Of a DNA stretch of 64,000 nt, positions 1-14,072 are shown in pieces. The notes under the pieces are model-generated. The model had not been told where the DNA came from, searched no databases, and saw nothing but the letters and a program-made list of their open reading frames with translations. How positions within the stretch are numbered: the first letter of the stretch is position 1; each line of letters starts with the position of its first letter. A program made the translations under genes and the position numbers. The stretch comes from Baylisascaris procyonis (taxonomy: Eukaryota; Nematoda; Chromadorea; Rhabditida; Ascarididae): positions 2,403,001-2,467,000 of the forward strand of contig JAZARR010000153.1 in assembly GCA_037389465.1 (NCBI GenBank), given 5' to 3'.

Positions 1-3000
1 AACCACATCCAAAGAGTTGGTGCTCTAAACCTGCAGATGCTTGAGCTACATCCTCTTTGCTCTGATCTCTATACGGCATATAGCATTGTTTGTGAAAATG
101 TTGACCTCTTTTTCGATGAAATCTTTGAATTATTCCTTATAAATGCCCCACGAACTCTTTTAGCTCGCTATTAACACATACAGAGTGAATGTGTTCAAAA
201 ACTTTTCTCAAACAAGGTTGCGTACAGTGATGTTCAGGATGAAATCGTGAAAATGAAACCACTGAGTAATTTTAAGCAGAAAATCATATCTCTGCTACTA
301 GAATTACTCCTCGAATAAGGGCATAAGCCTTATATCCCTCTCCTCTTCACTATCATTGTCGTTCATTTTTACCTAATCTTTTGTTATGTAAATAACTGGG
401 GATACGAGCTCATCCTGAACTTAGCTTTATGCTCATAAAACCTCATTGCTGTAGATTTCGCAGTTTGCGAAGTGAAACTAAGAAAGTGGCATCTTCCTAC
501 AGAGCAGACGTGAGGTCGCCGTGACTTGCCCTCACAGAAAAGTGTCAAAGAATATTAAAAAATATCAGGTGAAATATTTTTGCGTTATTACTGAAGAACT
601 TGTTATGATGTTCTTAGAAAAAAAGAAGGGAATGGTGAATGGTACTCTCACAAAGAAGTTTTCGATGTGAAGAGTTTCATCGATAATCATTCTGTTCGAT
701 GAGCGATCAGGATATCCTGGACGGTTTCTTTCTTGCCCTATCATAAGACTGGGGTTTTTCAGTACTTGAACAATAACCTTGTATAAAATTCGTTTTCGAG
801 GCATTACATCAAAGAACTCAAGGCGTTTTATGGAAACGCCTCAATATGACCACATTGAATGCAGCACTGCACAAATCTTTTATGGCTAACAGGCTCTGGA
901 ACTCCCCTCAGCCGAGGGCAGGAGGTCCCTCACAAATCATGCGGGCGAAATGAGCGTAAACTTCGGACGATTTGACCAGCATAGGCCTGTGCCCAACACT
1001 TAACGCATTTTGTCATTTGCGTTGATGAGTAGACTATGGTAATGTGCATAAATTCATGAGCGAATGACAAGTTTGTCATCAAAGCAACATTCTAAGCGCT
1101 TGACAGCAATGAGGCCAAGAAATTCATAAACAAAACATGAAGTGAGACATGACATTACTTCTGCTCACTTAATTCCTTCGTGGCGAGAAATTTTATGCTC
1201 GCAAGAGTTAAGTGAATTTCCTATGCAATTTGAGAACAGCCTTTCGAGTGCCTATTTTTCAGGAAATTCGTTTTAAAAAAAATTAAGAAATATCTGCAGA
1301 AAATTTCAAAATTCGTCAAAAACTATTCCAAAAATATACACTACGATGAAAAAGTACTCAATGATGAATGCTAAAATGCCGGAAGACTATTTTTTCTGTG
1401 AGGAAAAATTCGGCAGCATGCTTAATATGCGAAACACACTTAATAATGAGACGAAACTACTCGAATGTTAATTAAAGTAAAAGAAGAAACTTACTGCATG
1501 CAGATATCCTTGAAAATTTCATGCGGAGTGACGTGAACCATCTGAAATTGAAGAAAGATATTTTTAAGCAGCCATTTCAAACAGATAAAACAATGCTCAA
1601 ACGATGAAGCGTAGTTTATCATATCATTGAGTCATTATGGCAACGAGCATTCGCATTGCATTCAAAAATCAGTTGCAATCACTTGAAATCTCTCTAAAAA
1701 GTGGAAAGGAAAAGAAACAGGTGTATAAAAAGAAACAGGTATATAAACAAAGATTGAAGTGAAAGGGAAACGACGACAACAACATAAGCGCAACGCTATT
1801 CGTCCGATCCATTTATAGATGTGTGCAGGTGTAGACGCCTTCGTAACACTAAATGGATTCATGTGTAAACGAGAATTGAAAACAACATAGAAAATTCCGT
1901 TGAAAAGCTCGTAATAATCGCAGATTAGCCACTACTATTGTTCAGTTGACGTTAACAGCTCACCAATTCTCGCCTAACGATCAGATATTATACTCTTCAA
2001 AGAGAACATTGCTATGGAAGGTTTTACTAATATTCTTCGCGAGACGATTACATGATTCTTTTGATGTAGATCACATATCAACACAACAATTCTGCAAATA
2101 AATACTGCATAAACTTGTAAAGCAAAAAGAAAATTGGACAATAGTGCGGGCCACGACAGTCGGTTTTCTTTTTCATATTGTTGCAAAAACGCATTGAGAT
2201 GATAAGTTAGAAACATACGGAAATTTCCATCGTGCACTATTTCTGACACATTTCGACCATCTGCAGTAATGGGTGGGTAAAATTTTGTTATAAATTAAAT
2301 AAGTTCTATAATTGTGGCGATTTCTGTACGCGCTAGGCGCTTATTTCAATAAGCAAAAATTCGGCGCTGCATAAATGCCTTGGACAATAAGCTCTTAGTG
2401 TGGACGCAAATGGATGGAAACCACCAATCGCATAGGTCCCTTCGTATATACGTCGCTTTGCTGAGACTCTTACGTGACACTCACCATCGAAACAAAAAAA
2501 AAGTAGCGACGGTGTTGCGGAGTGGTGTGCAGCCAATGTGGCGCCTCAACGCAATCATTTCATCGTGACTTTTGTGTAGCAAACAGGCATCTTTGAAAAA
2601 ACAAACAACAGTGGTTCGATGTCTCCATATGATTGGTGCCCTATTCCACTCAAAACAAGTTTTAACAATTTTGCAAGTTTACTTACTTTGTACGGGACAC
2701 ATCGTCATTTAAATGAATTGCAAACGACATTTAAAAAAATGGTGATACGCCAGTTACCGCAAGAAATTTTGATTTCATGAATCAAATGGCGCAAATGGCA
2801 CATGAATGTGTCATGTACACCAGAGCGTCACGATAGGCCAACGGGCCTAAATCTGCCTTATGATTTTCTTACTATGAAAATATTTACTAAGGAGAGCGTT
2901 AAAAACCTATTCAGAATTCGTGCATCTGCAAGAAACGTTTAGAAAGCAACTCAACCGGATGAAATAACTTTTCTCACGTATAGTACAAATGGCGATGTCG

Positions 3001-6000
3001 TTTCCACTTGCTTCTGACTGCAAAACTGATTATATTACGAATGTGTTTGTCATATGTTACAAATATCATAGTGACTGAAGCGATACTTAGGAAAGTTATC
3101 CGACAAGCTACGTCATAATTAAGTGACTGCCACATCAACTGCGATGATTCCCTTGAATCGCAAAAAAAAAAAAAAACAACTTATTTGCATTCAAATGGCT
3201 AATAGATCTGCAAGCCATTTTACAGGTGGTTGGGACAAGCTTTTGTGCTGATCGCATCACACGTTTCACGTTTCGAATTTTTGATAAAAGATTTATGCAT
3301 GTTGATGGTTTTCGGAGCTAGTTGATGCGATATGTGAAAATGTAAAAGCGCATATTATACCATGTTTTTTTAGCTTCCTTTTTCACTCGCATTTGTGTGC
3401 AGGAGATTCGAAAACATAGGTGTTCATTAAGTATACGAAATTCTTACTATAGATAATAAATGAAATTCTATGCAAGTTTCAAGTGTTGTCGTGAAATCAC
3501 CATAATATGCATCAAGTTTCAAGCAAATCAAAAAGTAATAGCCACACTACCTAGGCGGATACTCATACTTCCTCAATTCAACTTTCTGCTATAAAACATC
3601 GACAGTCTAAAAAAAACGGTAAAGGCAAGCGATGATCGCCGAACGCTCGAATCGAACTCTCGATGAATGGTTTGGTTATCGAGTAGCAATAATCCCAAGT
3701 GTATGGTAGATGCATTCAGTAAACTTTGTAGAATGCCATATTCCGCTTCGCATGGTATATTTGAAACTATCGAGTCAAAAGATAGATAAAACTCTTAGAC
3801 GCATGTTGATTAAACGCAGCCAAACGTGCATACATGGAAATTATAATGCATTCTTTGCGGAAATTGGCGAAAAATGTCTTTAAAAAAGAATTCATTGATA
3901 AAGAACTCACATATTCAAAGTTAACAAAGCGAAGACTTCATTTGTCTTTTGAAGTTCTACGGAGTATAGCATAACCGACGATAGTGCAAAAAGAAACGTC
4001 AGTACAAACGGAAAGCATCGCTGAATTTCTTGTAAGAAATTTTTTCCTGCATATCGGCCTAATGCTTCCAAAACAAAGAAAAAAATCCCTTAAAGTCATC
4101 ATCATTAAGCACGTCGACTAGGTACTTTTTAGCACACAATGGAGTTTTTCTGCCAATACAGAAAGTCAATTACATAGTGTTTTAATGGCGAAAATCTCCC
4201 ACTTGTTTTTTTTCTTCGCTGTGCAGCTATAGCCGAAGTTTCGTCGAGGTAATCCCAGTGCAAAGAAATGATGAACCGAAATTCAATTCTATAAATGATT
4301 CCAGCACGCTGTTTTTCTCATGCGGCGCTACCATTTCCGCGTTAAATATACCATAATATAGCGCGATATATCTCTTTAAAAGCGAAGATGGATCGTTGCG
4401 GGGAGAGTGGAAAGAAGGGTGAGAGAAATAGCCTATGACGCCGATGAAGTTGGAGTGCTTGCAATGTAGAACTTCGAAATGGGAAATTCCTTGATTACAA
4501 AATCAATTTTCTTTTTTGATCGCTTGCTATCCTATTTTCCACAATTCAAGATAAAAGTGCACTCATGATTTTAACACTTGTGAATTCGAAATAAATCTCC
4601 CACTAGCAAAGCTTCTTGTCTGAATCTTATAAAATTCCCGTATGGATTTTTCATGATTTCCCATTCAATAACTATGCAAGTTAGCGATTTGCCATTTTCC
4701 CTACAGCAGAAAAAAATTTTGTTTCTAGCTATTTGTTTCTCTACTGATCAAATTATTTTGGTTGTTAAATGCAGTCGAACAGTAATAATTGGCTAATGAG
4801 ACAACACGAAAAGTTAGGAAATGCGATGATGGATGTTTTAGCGGAAGTTTTATTACCATGAAAGCTTAAAACTACGAGAAGGAGAACTCCTAATTGCTAA
4901 AATAAACTAAAGCCAATTTTGAATAGATAAGAAAGAACACCTCAACGTCAAGGGACATTGATAAAGGAGGTAGCATGCAATGAAATCATGCAATGATATT
5001 TCAAGAGAAGAAAAGCAAGCGAAGCAATTTATATAGCTAGTGGCCAATCGTAGAACATTTCGAACTCGTATTGAAAGATGTTGAAAAACAAACGAAAGCA
5101 ATTTAATGCGTCTATCTTTTAGCGCTTGAATTCATAGTGAATTGACGTTCATTCGTATGAGGAATGGTGTTCAATTTTATGCGTCTATCTTTTAGCGCTT
5201 GAATTCATAGTGAATTGACGTTCATTCGTATGAGGAATGGTGTTCGTTGATACTGCCATTCATCTTCAAAAGCTTACCCTCATCTTGTGTGTTTTTATGC
5301 ACTCTTTCTTGACTCAATTTTCCTCCCATATGGCAACTGCTCTTTCATTTTTGAAATAGAGTAGGATTTGTTTAACCATTATGCCAAGCTATGACAATCT
5401 TAGCTAAGCAATTTTCAAATCACGAATCGCTGCATCTATTATTTGCATTTCCGAAAAAAATTTACATCCTTTTTTTTCACAGTAAGCTTGCAGTTGTTTT
5501 AGATTTATTGCGCGTTAATTAAAAACCTACTCGAAATCGTTTTCAATAGTTTCATCGATACTATTGCTAGGAAATGCTCTTTTCATTGGCTTACAAGTGA
5601 GCGATTCCAGTAATTTGCCAGCTGCGTCTAAAATCTGCGAAAGTCGCAAAAAAATTCACTTTTTTTTTCTGATGGTAATCCATGAAAATTTTTGCTCATT
5701 TTCCACTGCTGATACATCGCCTCGGTGTGGCACTATAATGAGGTGCATTTATGATTGAAGCGTTTCTAAATTGGCAAATATTTAATTGCGTTTTATTGAA
5801 TATCACGCTAATCAGATGAAGTGAATATTCCCATACAAAAACGATTCTATGGAAATATTCCGAGAAACAATAAATCTTTTCTATCATATAAAACTGCATA
5901 AAAAATGCGCTAAAGTGAACATCTATTGCTGTGTTATTCAATCTTTATCGCTCACTCTATTTCCTAACCGGCTTTTGCGGATGGTTATTGCCTCTTTATT

Positions 6001-7639
6001 CCACCACTTCAGCATATCTCGGCTCGACACTTAAATTGGAAAAAGGATGAGAGAAAATAAACGCATACATAACACTACGAATCATTTGAAGAAAGAACGA
6101 TTTTCTTGCTTGTTAAGAAATATAAGCTACATCGATGCATGTGAATTGTTTGTTGCGTGAATGATTTCAACAAAACCCTCCTATTGCGTTAAATTCGTCT
6201 GCTGTTAGGTCACTCGTATAGGCAAGTGCAGAAATTCCCGATTAAGTTGAATACTGCGTAAGGTTAGCAATAAGCCGAAAGTGCTAAATCTGAAAATTAG
6301 GCGGTTGCTAAATGCCAGTGAAACGTCGAAAGAGGTAAATATGAAATCGGTTGGCTATCAGAATTATATATATCGTATTCGAAAATTCGCATGGCAGCAA
6401 AAAAACAAAAATGTCGGGTCATAAAATAATCATCGAAAATTAATAATTTTGTAAGAAAATATTCAAATGACTACTGCTTATAATTTTTAATTCTGAGTGA
6501 GGCTAACAATGGATCGATCTTTCGGTTACTGATAGGATAATGGGAAGATGAAAGTGAATAATATACTTGTAAAGTGATTTTTATATATATTTGTCAGCCA
6601 ACGAGACAATTAAAAGATTTCTTTCTATGCATACACGTTTGTTTGGAAATTTCGAATATTATTAAGTGTACATTTGCATCAGAACATTAGACGAGCAAGA
6701 TGAGTTAACAACTTTTACTCGATGATGAGGGAAATGAGGAGAAAATTTCTTTGATGCACGAAGCGAAATGGCAATCTTCGAAATAAAGCAAGTGTGACGA
6801 GGAGAAATTTTTAATTAGAAAGAAGTGAAGCGAAAAAATTGACGTCGTTTCTATTGCAACACTATGTAAATTGTAGGATACAACAGAAGGTTTCTGAGGT
6901 TAAGACTTCAGGGAAAGTAGCGAGATAGGTAAATACACTTGCCCCATAGGAGCCCTATCCTCAATTCTTATAGTGCCAACTGGCAATGAATACTCTTCTT
7001 TCGATCATCCATTTCACCAAATTCCACCTCCCTCAGAGCTATTCTACTGTCTTTCCTTCCTCGCGCCATTCTACTCTCTCAAATTTTTAAAATAGCCCCT
7101 TCGGACGATATCACCATCTGAACAACGCCAATGTAAGGCTCAAAAAGGCAAGAAACAAAGCATGCGATCAGCGATATGTGTCTCCTCGCAAGTTTTCTGG
7201 CCCCTCATAGATCGCCTGGACGTTTCTACGGTAGAAAAGATAACTACGGAACTTCGATACATTATATGTATAATGTGTATTAGCCTTGCTTTGGGAGGAT
7301 GGAGATCAGCGAAAAAGGAAGCGCTAATTTAGATTAAGTTGGACAGATATAATATAGTAGAACTATCATGTCAAAGTACATCGAATGACCCTCTAGCGTG
7401 TTCAAATACTTGCATAATGAATGGCAGATTAAAGTAAATATGCGAAACCTTCGCTAGGGCCGAAAAGTGCAACTGACTTCAGACAAAGGAATTGACAATA
7501 TTTCATCAGTAAATCTTTTTTTTTCTTCACTAGAGATGTACAAATGCAACAGCTTTTCGTTGCCAAGGAAACGCAGACATACTTGCAAATCAAATGCAAT
7601 TTACTACTCAAAGGAGTAAGTGACGATACAATTATAGTC
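1..7639. other. No gene supported
   Basis: Apart from the 73-bp tandem duplication I see only short, AT-biased open frames with no splice-consistent partner, domain or signal peptide. Distal regulatory sequence or a large intron cannot be excluded. Confidence 0.55.
5099..5245. repeat. 73-bp tandem duplication
   Basis: Two adjacent copies of a 73-bp unit containing gcgtctatcttttagcgctt. They are identical except near the left edge (aatttaat against aattttat), so the duplication is recent. No open frame or known motif is involved. Confidence 0.95.
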
Positions 7640-7647
7640 ATTTTCAG
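7640..7647 (+). promoter_or_regulatory. Probable spliced-leader acceptor
   Basis: The sequence cattttcag lies two bases before an ATG that opens a signal-peptide exon at 7650. A tttcag directly before the start codon is the usual layout for trans-splicing in nematodes. A conventional 5' UTR intron would look the same. Confidence 0.5.
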
Positions 7648-7649
7648 TG

Positions 7650-10494
7650 ATGAAGCTTTTAATTCAATCGATTGCCTTTATGATACAGATAGTATTTGCT
7701 CAAGATGAAGAGGAATGCTTAGGAACGGTAATATCTTTTTTAGAAAATGGAAAAACTTGGAAAATGATTTCGAATAATATCATCAAATTCGGCTACTTCA
7801 AGCTAATTTTTAGTAGTTTCATCTATTTTATTAACGAAAAACCTAATTAACTTTTCTTTAATCGTCATTACTTTCGAGAGCTTTCAGACAGCATGCAACA
7901 CCTAAATTCAATCGACTCAACAACGACGACAGCAGTTGTGTGCAACAAGCAAAAATATATATAATGTATAGATCAGATAGATGGATAGAGGAATTGACAG
8001 ATAGACAGATGTACAAGTTTTAAAGTACACAATTACACATTTACTTTAAATTCGATCAAATAAAAATTCGTAGCGGGTCCACTAATGAGCTATAAAGCGT
8101 GATCATTATGGCTAATTAAATGCAATAGTCAACCCGATGGTTGATGAAAAAGCACAACAGTGCATTGAGTGCCGTAGTCATAGTGCCAACGATCATAGCT
8201 AAAGTGCAATCACGTCGGCTAATCGGAAAGCACTTACGAGGTTCATTGCAAGCGGATACGCGTAATCATCGCAACGTTGATTGCAATCGACGTATTAAGT
8301 TGTAAATTATTTCCCACTTTTTTTTTAAATCAGCTAATGAGGAAACTTTGAAATTTGCATAGCTTATTTAATTGTTTCCAATTGTGAGCATTGATTTATA
8401 AAAGGACTCAGGTATGCAAAATTTCATGGAAACTTCTGAGATACCAGTGCTTTGTCCCATTCAGCTTGTTAGGCATCATGCAACGGTCATTTTCACACGT
8501 TGCTTATATTTCGTACTAACGCGCAGAAAAATATGCCCACTAGCTCATACCTATTTATGATTCACATAGATTTTGCATTGAACAATTGACCTTTTACTAG
8601 GATTTTCTAGAAGATGAAACCTTCTAAAATTGTACAACTATGGAAAATAAACGAAAGTGATCGTGTTTGATGAAGTGTGGCGAATGGCGCTAATGTCCGG
8701 TTTCTACTTTTAGAAATATTTTTCCGTATTTTATTACGCATAGGTAATTGGCGTTCTATCATCTCAAAAGAGCGACACATGAGCTATGCAGCAAGAGCGT
8801 AAGAGTGGCATTGCTTAGAACCTAGTACGGGCAGTTTTATGAAGCGATCCAGGAAGCCTCCAACTGCAGGAAATTGCAGGGGCATAAGCTGGCTGATCGG
8901 AACATGACAAATGCTCGCAAAACTTTGAAAGGTCAACATGAACATGACTATGCAGAATTGGCGAAAGCACTCAGCTGTTTGAGGCTTCCGATTAAGCAAT
9001 ATACATCGGCAGCAATGCTTCAAGAATCATGGGCGAAGTCTGCTGAGACAATTAACGATTATGCGGAAATTAAATGCTCCATAATCGCTTTTCAAAAGTT
9101 GCTACTCTATCAAATTTATCTATTTCTTCATCATCAAATCTCATGTATTTAGGAGTGCTGAATCTACGATTTTTAATCTTCGAAGAGACTCTCTTGCCTT
9201 CTCTTAGAAGAGCCCTTAAGAAACATTAAAAAAGAAGATCGTGCAAACGTGAAAGTGTCCATCATTGTTGACAATTACAGTAGGGGATGTGTGAAGGATC
9301 CGTTTTATTGTATTAACGGTCAACTGTGAAGATTTCTCGAGTCTATGAAATTACCAAGACTTTTGGCTTCGATTTACAATAGAAATCAAATCTATAGAGA
9401 AGATTCTATCTAAAATGCATTTCTCGGTTTAAATGAGTCATCCGGACATCGCCACGGGCAAAAAACTTAAAGAATCTTATCTGAAAATCTTGAACAGCAC
9501 GGGCATCGAATGAATTGTCGAAAGAGATAATTTAATTACAGACAACGGTAGTGTGCATTTTTAAGAATAAGTACAAAAAGCGATCATGACCCTTTCAAAT
9601 GGTGCAGATGACCACAAATCTGTCAGCTCAGAAGGTGACACCTTTGAACACGATGGGAACGAAATAGTCGGTATCGAAAAGACAGGCAAAAGAACGACGC
9701 ATGATGTGTGATTCCTGAAAACATAGAGCTGCATGGCTCATGGACTGCAACTGACTCCAATAGACGATCTGAGGGCAGCCGGTCGCCGTGCAGAAGACGA
9801 TGCACTGGTGCTGGCCATATGGAAATTCAGGAAAACTCATCTAGCAGAACGTTGACATAAATCCTGCATGAAAAATTTGCTTCTTTGAGAGTTGACCGCA
9901 GCAAAATGAAAAATGTGCGTTTCCAAAGTGCGGGCAATTTTTGGCCTGCTTATTGCGTTTAATTCCTTCGGATCTGAAGATTAAACCTGAAATTTTGCAT
10001 GGTATAACATTCCATGATGTACTGAGCAAATTCCGCAGCTCAAACTTCAATTACTACTGCTCGGTTGAAAATGTAGAACGGAAAGGTAGAAAAACACATG
10101 GAAATTTACGAAAGTCAATAAACTAAACTCAGTTTGAATGGTTTGGGCAAAACAAAAAGCAAAGTAAATTAATGCATAGAACAACTGAGCGAGAACGGTA
10201 GCAGAGTTGCACAAAATGCGCTTTTTGCAATTATGTAATAAGATGGAATGCAGCAACATAGCCTAAATTGCGCGTTTTCCTATGCAACAAACAAACAAAG
10301 TTCTAGTCCAACGACATCTCAGTTTATTCGCACAGAGGTTAGCCTGTAGGGTGGAATGAGACGAATTTTTTCTTCAGCGAAGAACAATGCAAAGAATTAG
10401 AGAGAATTTCTATCCTCCCGATGGTTGCACCTGTGGGCGAGATGAACTTGGAGGCCTCATTCATTTTTACTGTGCTGCAATTCATGAGGCATGA
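7650..10494 (+). CDS. Secreted protein of unknown family, 4-exon model, 200 aa
   Basis: Model exons: 7650-7727, 8835-9144, 9608-9705, 10378-10494 (TGA). Phases agree and the total is 603 nt. Exon 1 is a clear signal peptide (MKLLIQSIAFMIQIVFAQ) followed by DEEECLGT and a GTAATA donor. Exon 2 is long, charged and probably helical, with Cys in SNCRKL and LSCLRL and the stretch SWAKSAETINDYAEI; this recalls helical bundle proteins but I cannot name a family. Exon 3 is acidic then basic (VSSEGDTFEHDG). Exon 4 carries a CTCG motif and follows a strong acceptor (ttttttcttcag). The 3' end of exon 2 is AT-rich and hydrophobic, so the true donor may be earlier. The acceptor of exon 2 could also be at 8826. 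Exons 1 and 2 are better supported than 3 and 4. Confidence 0.45.
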
Positions 10495-10974
10495 TTCGAT
10501 CATGATTTTCAGCCTTCTTGGTGCTCAATATCGTTTAACTATTGAGGTGCTACATGGATATCAACAGGCGATTAGATTTTGCACTTGGAAAAGTTAGCTA
10601 AGAAATTGCTCTTAAAAATGTCCTGTTAGCTTAGCTTAGCCTGCGTTTAAAACCACTCTTTGACTACTGAACGATGAAAATAATATCCACAGACTGGTAA
10701 GAAACAGAGACTGCTTGGTGGGCGAACGCTATATCTTTGAGGTGCTGCGAATGCTTTCAGTAGCAATTATGCTTGCTATAGTCGTTCCACTTGCAGTGTG
10801 CGCGTTTGTGAGCATGTAATGCCAACAATCACATGAAAACTGGAGTTGCAGTTGTATGATGTACCCATGCATACTTAAAACCTTACATTACAACGAACCT
10901 TTAATCTTCCACAGAATTAAATGAAAATCATTATTTCATAACAAGTGGAAACAATGAATTCCTTCAAGGTCGTT

Positions 10975-11062
10975 CAATTGTGCAGCTCCGTCCAACAAGG
11001 GGGAAGGTGATGGGTTCTGACCCGCTCGCAGACAATATTTTCATGGACCAAGAAACGGTTGT
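10975..11062 (+). repeat. Degenerate relative of the tRNA-derived repeat
   Basis: The stretch from gtgcagctccgtcc through gggttctgacccgctcgcag to tttcatggaccaag follows the right arm of the 18-kb palindrome base by base with many substitutions (there: gggttcgtccccgcctgcgg, then ttttcattggtcatc). The shared part extends beyond the tRNA-like region into the tail, so both belong to one dispersed family. Confidence 0.5.
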
Positions 11063-13765
11063 ACAACGTCAATCAATTCTCAAGCAAACTTGTGGGTTCG
11101 CGATGAAGAGCGCAACTCATCGGTGACAATCACTTTCTTATGGCATGGTCATTTTGAGAGAAAAAAACATGTGCACTGTCGCCGGGACGAATTTTTCACT
11201 GCAACAATAAATAATATTCCCGAGAGAAAAACATATAGCTGCCGCATCTTCAAATCCATCTTCATATAAATGAGGTGATTTATTGGTTCGTTGGGAAAAT
11301 ATAATGGTGATTAAAATTTTTCTCACTCCTATTCTCCACCATCTCCGCTTTTTTCTTGCTTAAGAGGTTTGAAGCTCGCCTAGGAAAACAATCCTTTAAA
11401 AGAAAATGCCTCTCACGTCGTAGAACAACCCACTAAACGTAATTTGTTATGGTGGCACAAGAAATAACCTGAAAGCAGCCCAAATGAATGGTCTTAAAAA
11501 CGATTATATTTGTTCGCGCATATGATGAACCTAGTGCTTAAAAGGCCTTTCTCGTTCTAAACGTTGAAGAAATGATACTCTTCAATCCCTCAAAGCATCA
11601 TCTCGGAAATTGACTCAAAAATCTGCTACAGCGATCACTAGTGCCGCTTTTTTTCTCAAAATCTCCTGTTTCATCCGAATATAAAATAAACCTCGAAAAA
11701 TTTAGCTTGAGCTCTTAAACTAATACAATAAAAAAACTAATCGGAACACTTGAAAACTACAAAGTTCGTTTCAACTTCTCGCTTCATAAACAATTTTCTT
11801 TTTCTTTGAACAATACTTCTAACTAAATGGCATTCTTTGATACTGATGATGCACTATGAAAAAAAAAAAAATTCAAACATTCCAAGTTAAAGTACAAATT
11901 CGATAGGGTATCGAATATTTTTAATGCTATAAAGAATTCGTAAACATCGCATTTCGTTAGAACCTATCAGCTATTTTTCAATCGCATCGTTATGCACAAG
12001 AATGCACGTCTAACCAATTTCTCTTATGAAAGTGACAACGATTGCATTTCTATAGAGATTTTAAATGGAAAAATGTTTAGCGCCGGAAAGTTAAAGATGT
12101 ATTAGGAATTACAACTTGAGGAATGGCTTTAGATTTCAAGCACTACATGATTTTTAAGTGGAATAAATTGCAATGAGATATAAAGAGTCGCCTCGAATCG
12201 GTCTCAATTCATCAATGTAAACAATGTGATATACTAGCAGGAACAACAAAACAAGCATAAATATATCTCAAATGCATAAAGATTTCTAAATGTTGGCGCA
12301 TTTACGGCCTTTCTATTCGAAAATATCTAATTATTGCACTATCGTCATGCGGTAGATGTACCGCACATAAAATTTCTAAGTGTATCTATGAGAGAGAAAG
12401 TGCATATTACTGCAATCTAGGAGTCTTTCAAGTTCGCTCTGATAATAGGCATTCATGATTCTTCCTGTCGCTATGGGGATAGGCATCTGTGATTCCTGTT
12501 GGAAGTAGAAGATTTCCAGCGAATTTTTATAAATATTGAGAAATGGTCGCAACTCGTAGGATATACCTCTCATATCCTTGTTGAATTTCACATGAGATTT
12601 CACCCATAATCAATACACCTTTCCAACAAATTGAAAGGTATTTTTGAACGCAATTTGCAGCGCACAATCAAAATGGCGGCTATGCATTACTAGCTGAATG
12701 GGACGATGCCAAAGATTGTTTTTACTCCATGAAGTTAGGGTTTGGTGGCATTGTAAGCAGTCGTACGAGCTGGAAAGGGTGGGCAGCGAAAGTTGTATTC
12801 CTCAAATGTTGGCCTACATTTTGGGGGCCTACAAAGTTCGGGAAATATGAGTTACTACCAGAGCTGGCGGTTCTTATGCTGGTTCTTGCCTACCCAAGCG
12901 GCAGCCTTGCGGACTCAAATTATGACATCCAAACCATCAGAATTGCTAGGAACGATCCTTTTTTAGTCTCTCGCAAAAGATGAACATTCTAGCTAGTTTT
13001 GTTGGTGAAGCGATCGAAAGCGCTGAAAAAAAATTGCATTTTATATGAATTTTTATCCACATTTCTTGAAAGTTTTATTCATTTTAAGTGCTGATTATGG
13101 TGTAGTTGTCTCACTTTCTTAGAACAACGAAGTTTTCAGCTAACTTTGAAGGAGAAAGATGGAGGAGATGATTGTACAGTATGCATTTATGAATCAAATA
13201 GCACCTTAAACCTAATAAGTATATACTCATCTTATAAGTTTTTCATGTAGAAAAAATTCAACTCATGGAGTTAGTGCGAACAAACAGAACGGATTTATGA
13301 AAAACAGCTGTGACCGATTCCAGTAGGAAATCCTTTCGTTGTAAACTTTCTCGCAAAAATAAAGAAGAAAAAAGCTAAATGCCTTGAGAATAATACTTCC
13401 ACTGATCAAAAATTCACTTAGGCTCATTAGCATCTAAAGTCGTGATTTGTGAAAATTGTCAAACCAATGATATCTCGATGCGATAAGCAATAGATTCTCA
13501 GTGCAATTTCACCTTAAACTACTCCAACGTCTATTCCGAATTCATATAGAAATGAACGGCTTGTACTCGTGATCATTTAACGAAGAAAAACATTGTGATG
13601 AATGTTACTGCTTTGTTATTCGACGAATGTCACAATAAACCGGAAAAACTCTTCCACTGCACAGAGTGACCTCTTAGACAGAAACTCCCTTCGAAATGAA
13701 ATGAAATTTATGAACGGCGCTAGTCAAATAAAATACGCATTAAACAATATTTGTATAAATGCCAG

Positions 13766-14072
<307 letters not shown>

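Noticed and set aside
9433..9580. Integrase-like LITDNG word in a frame with several stops
   Set aside because: The only match to a retroelement integrase is this short word. No other catalytic motif, terminal repeat or longer similarity is seen.
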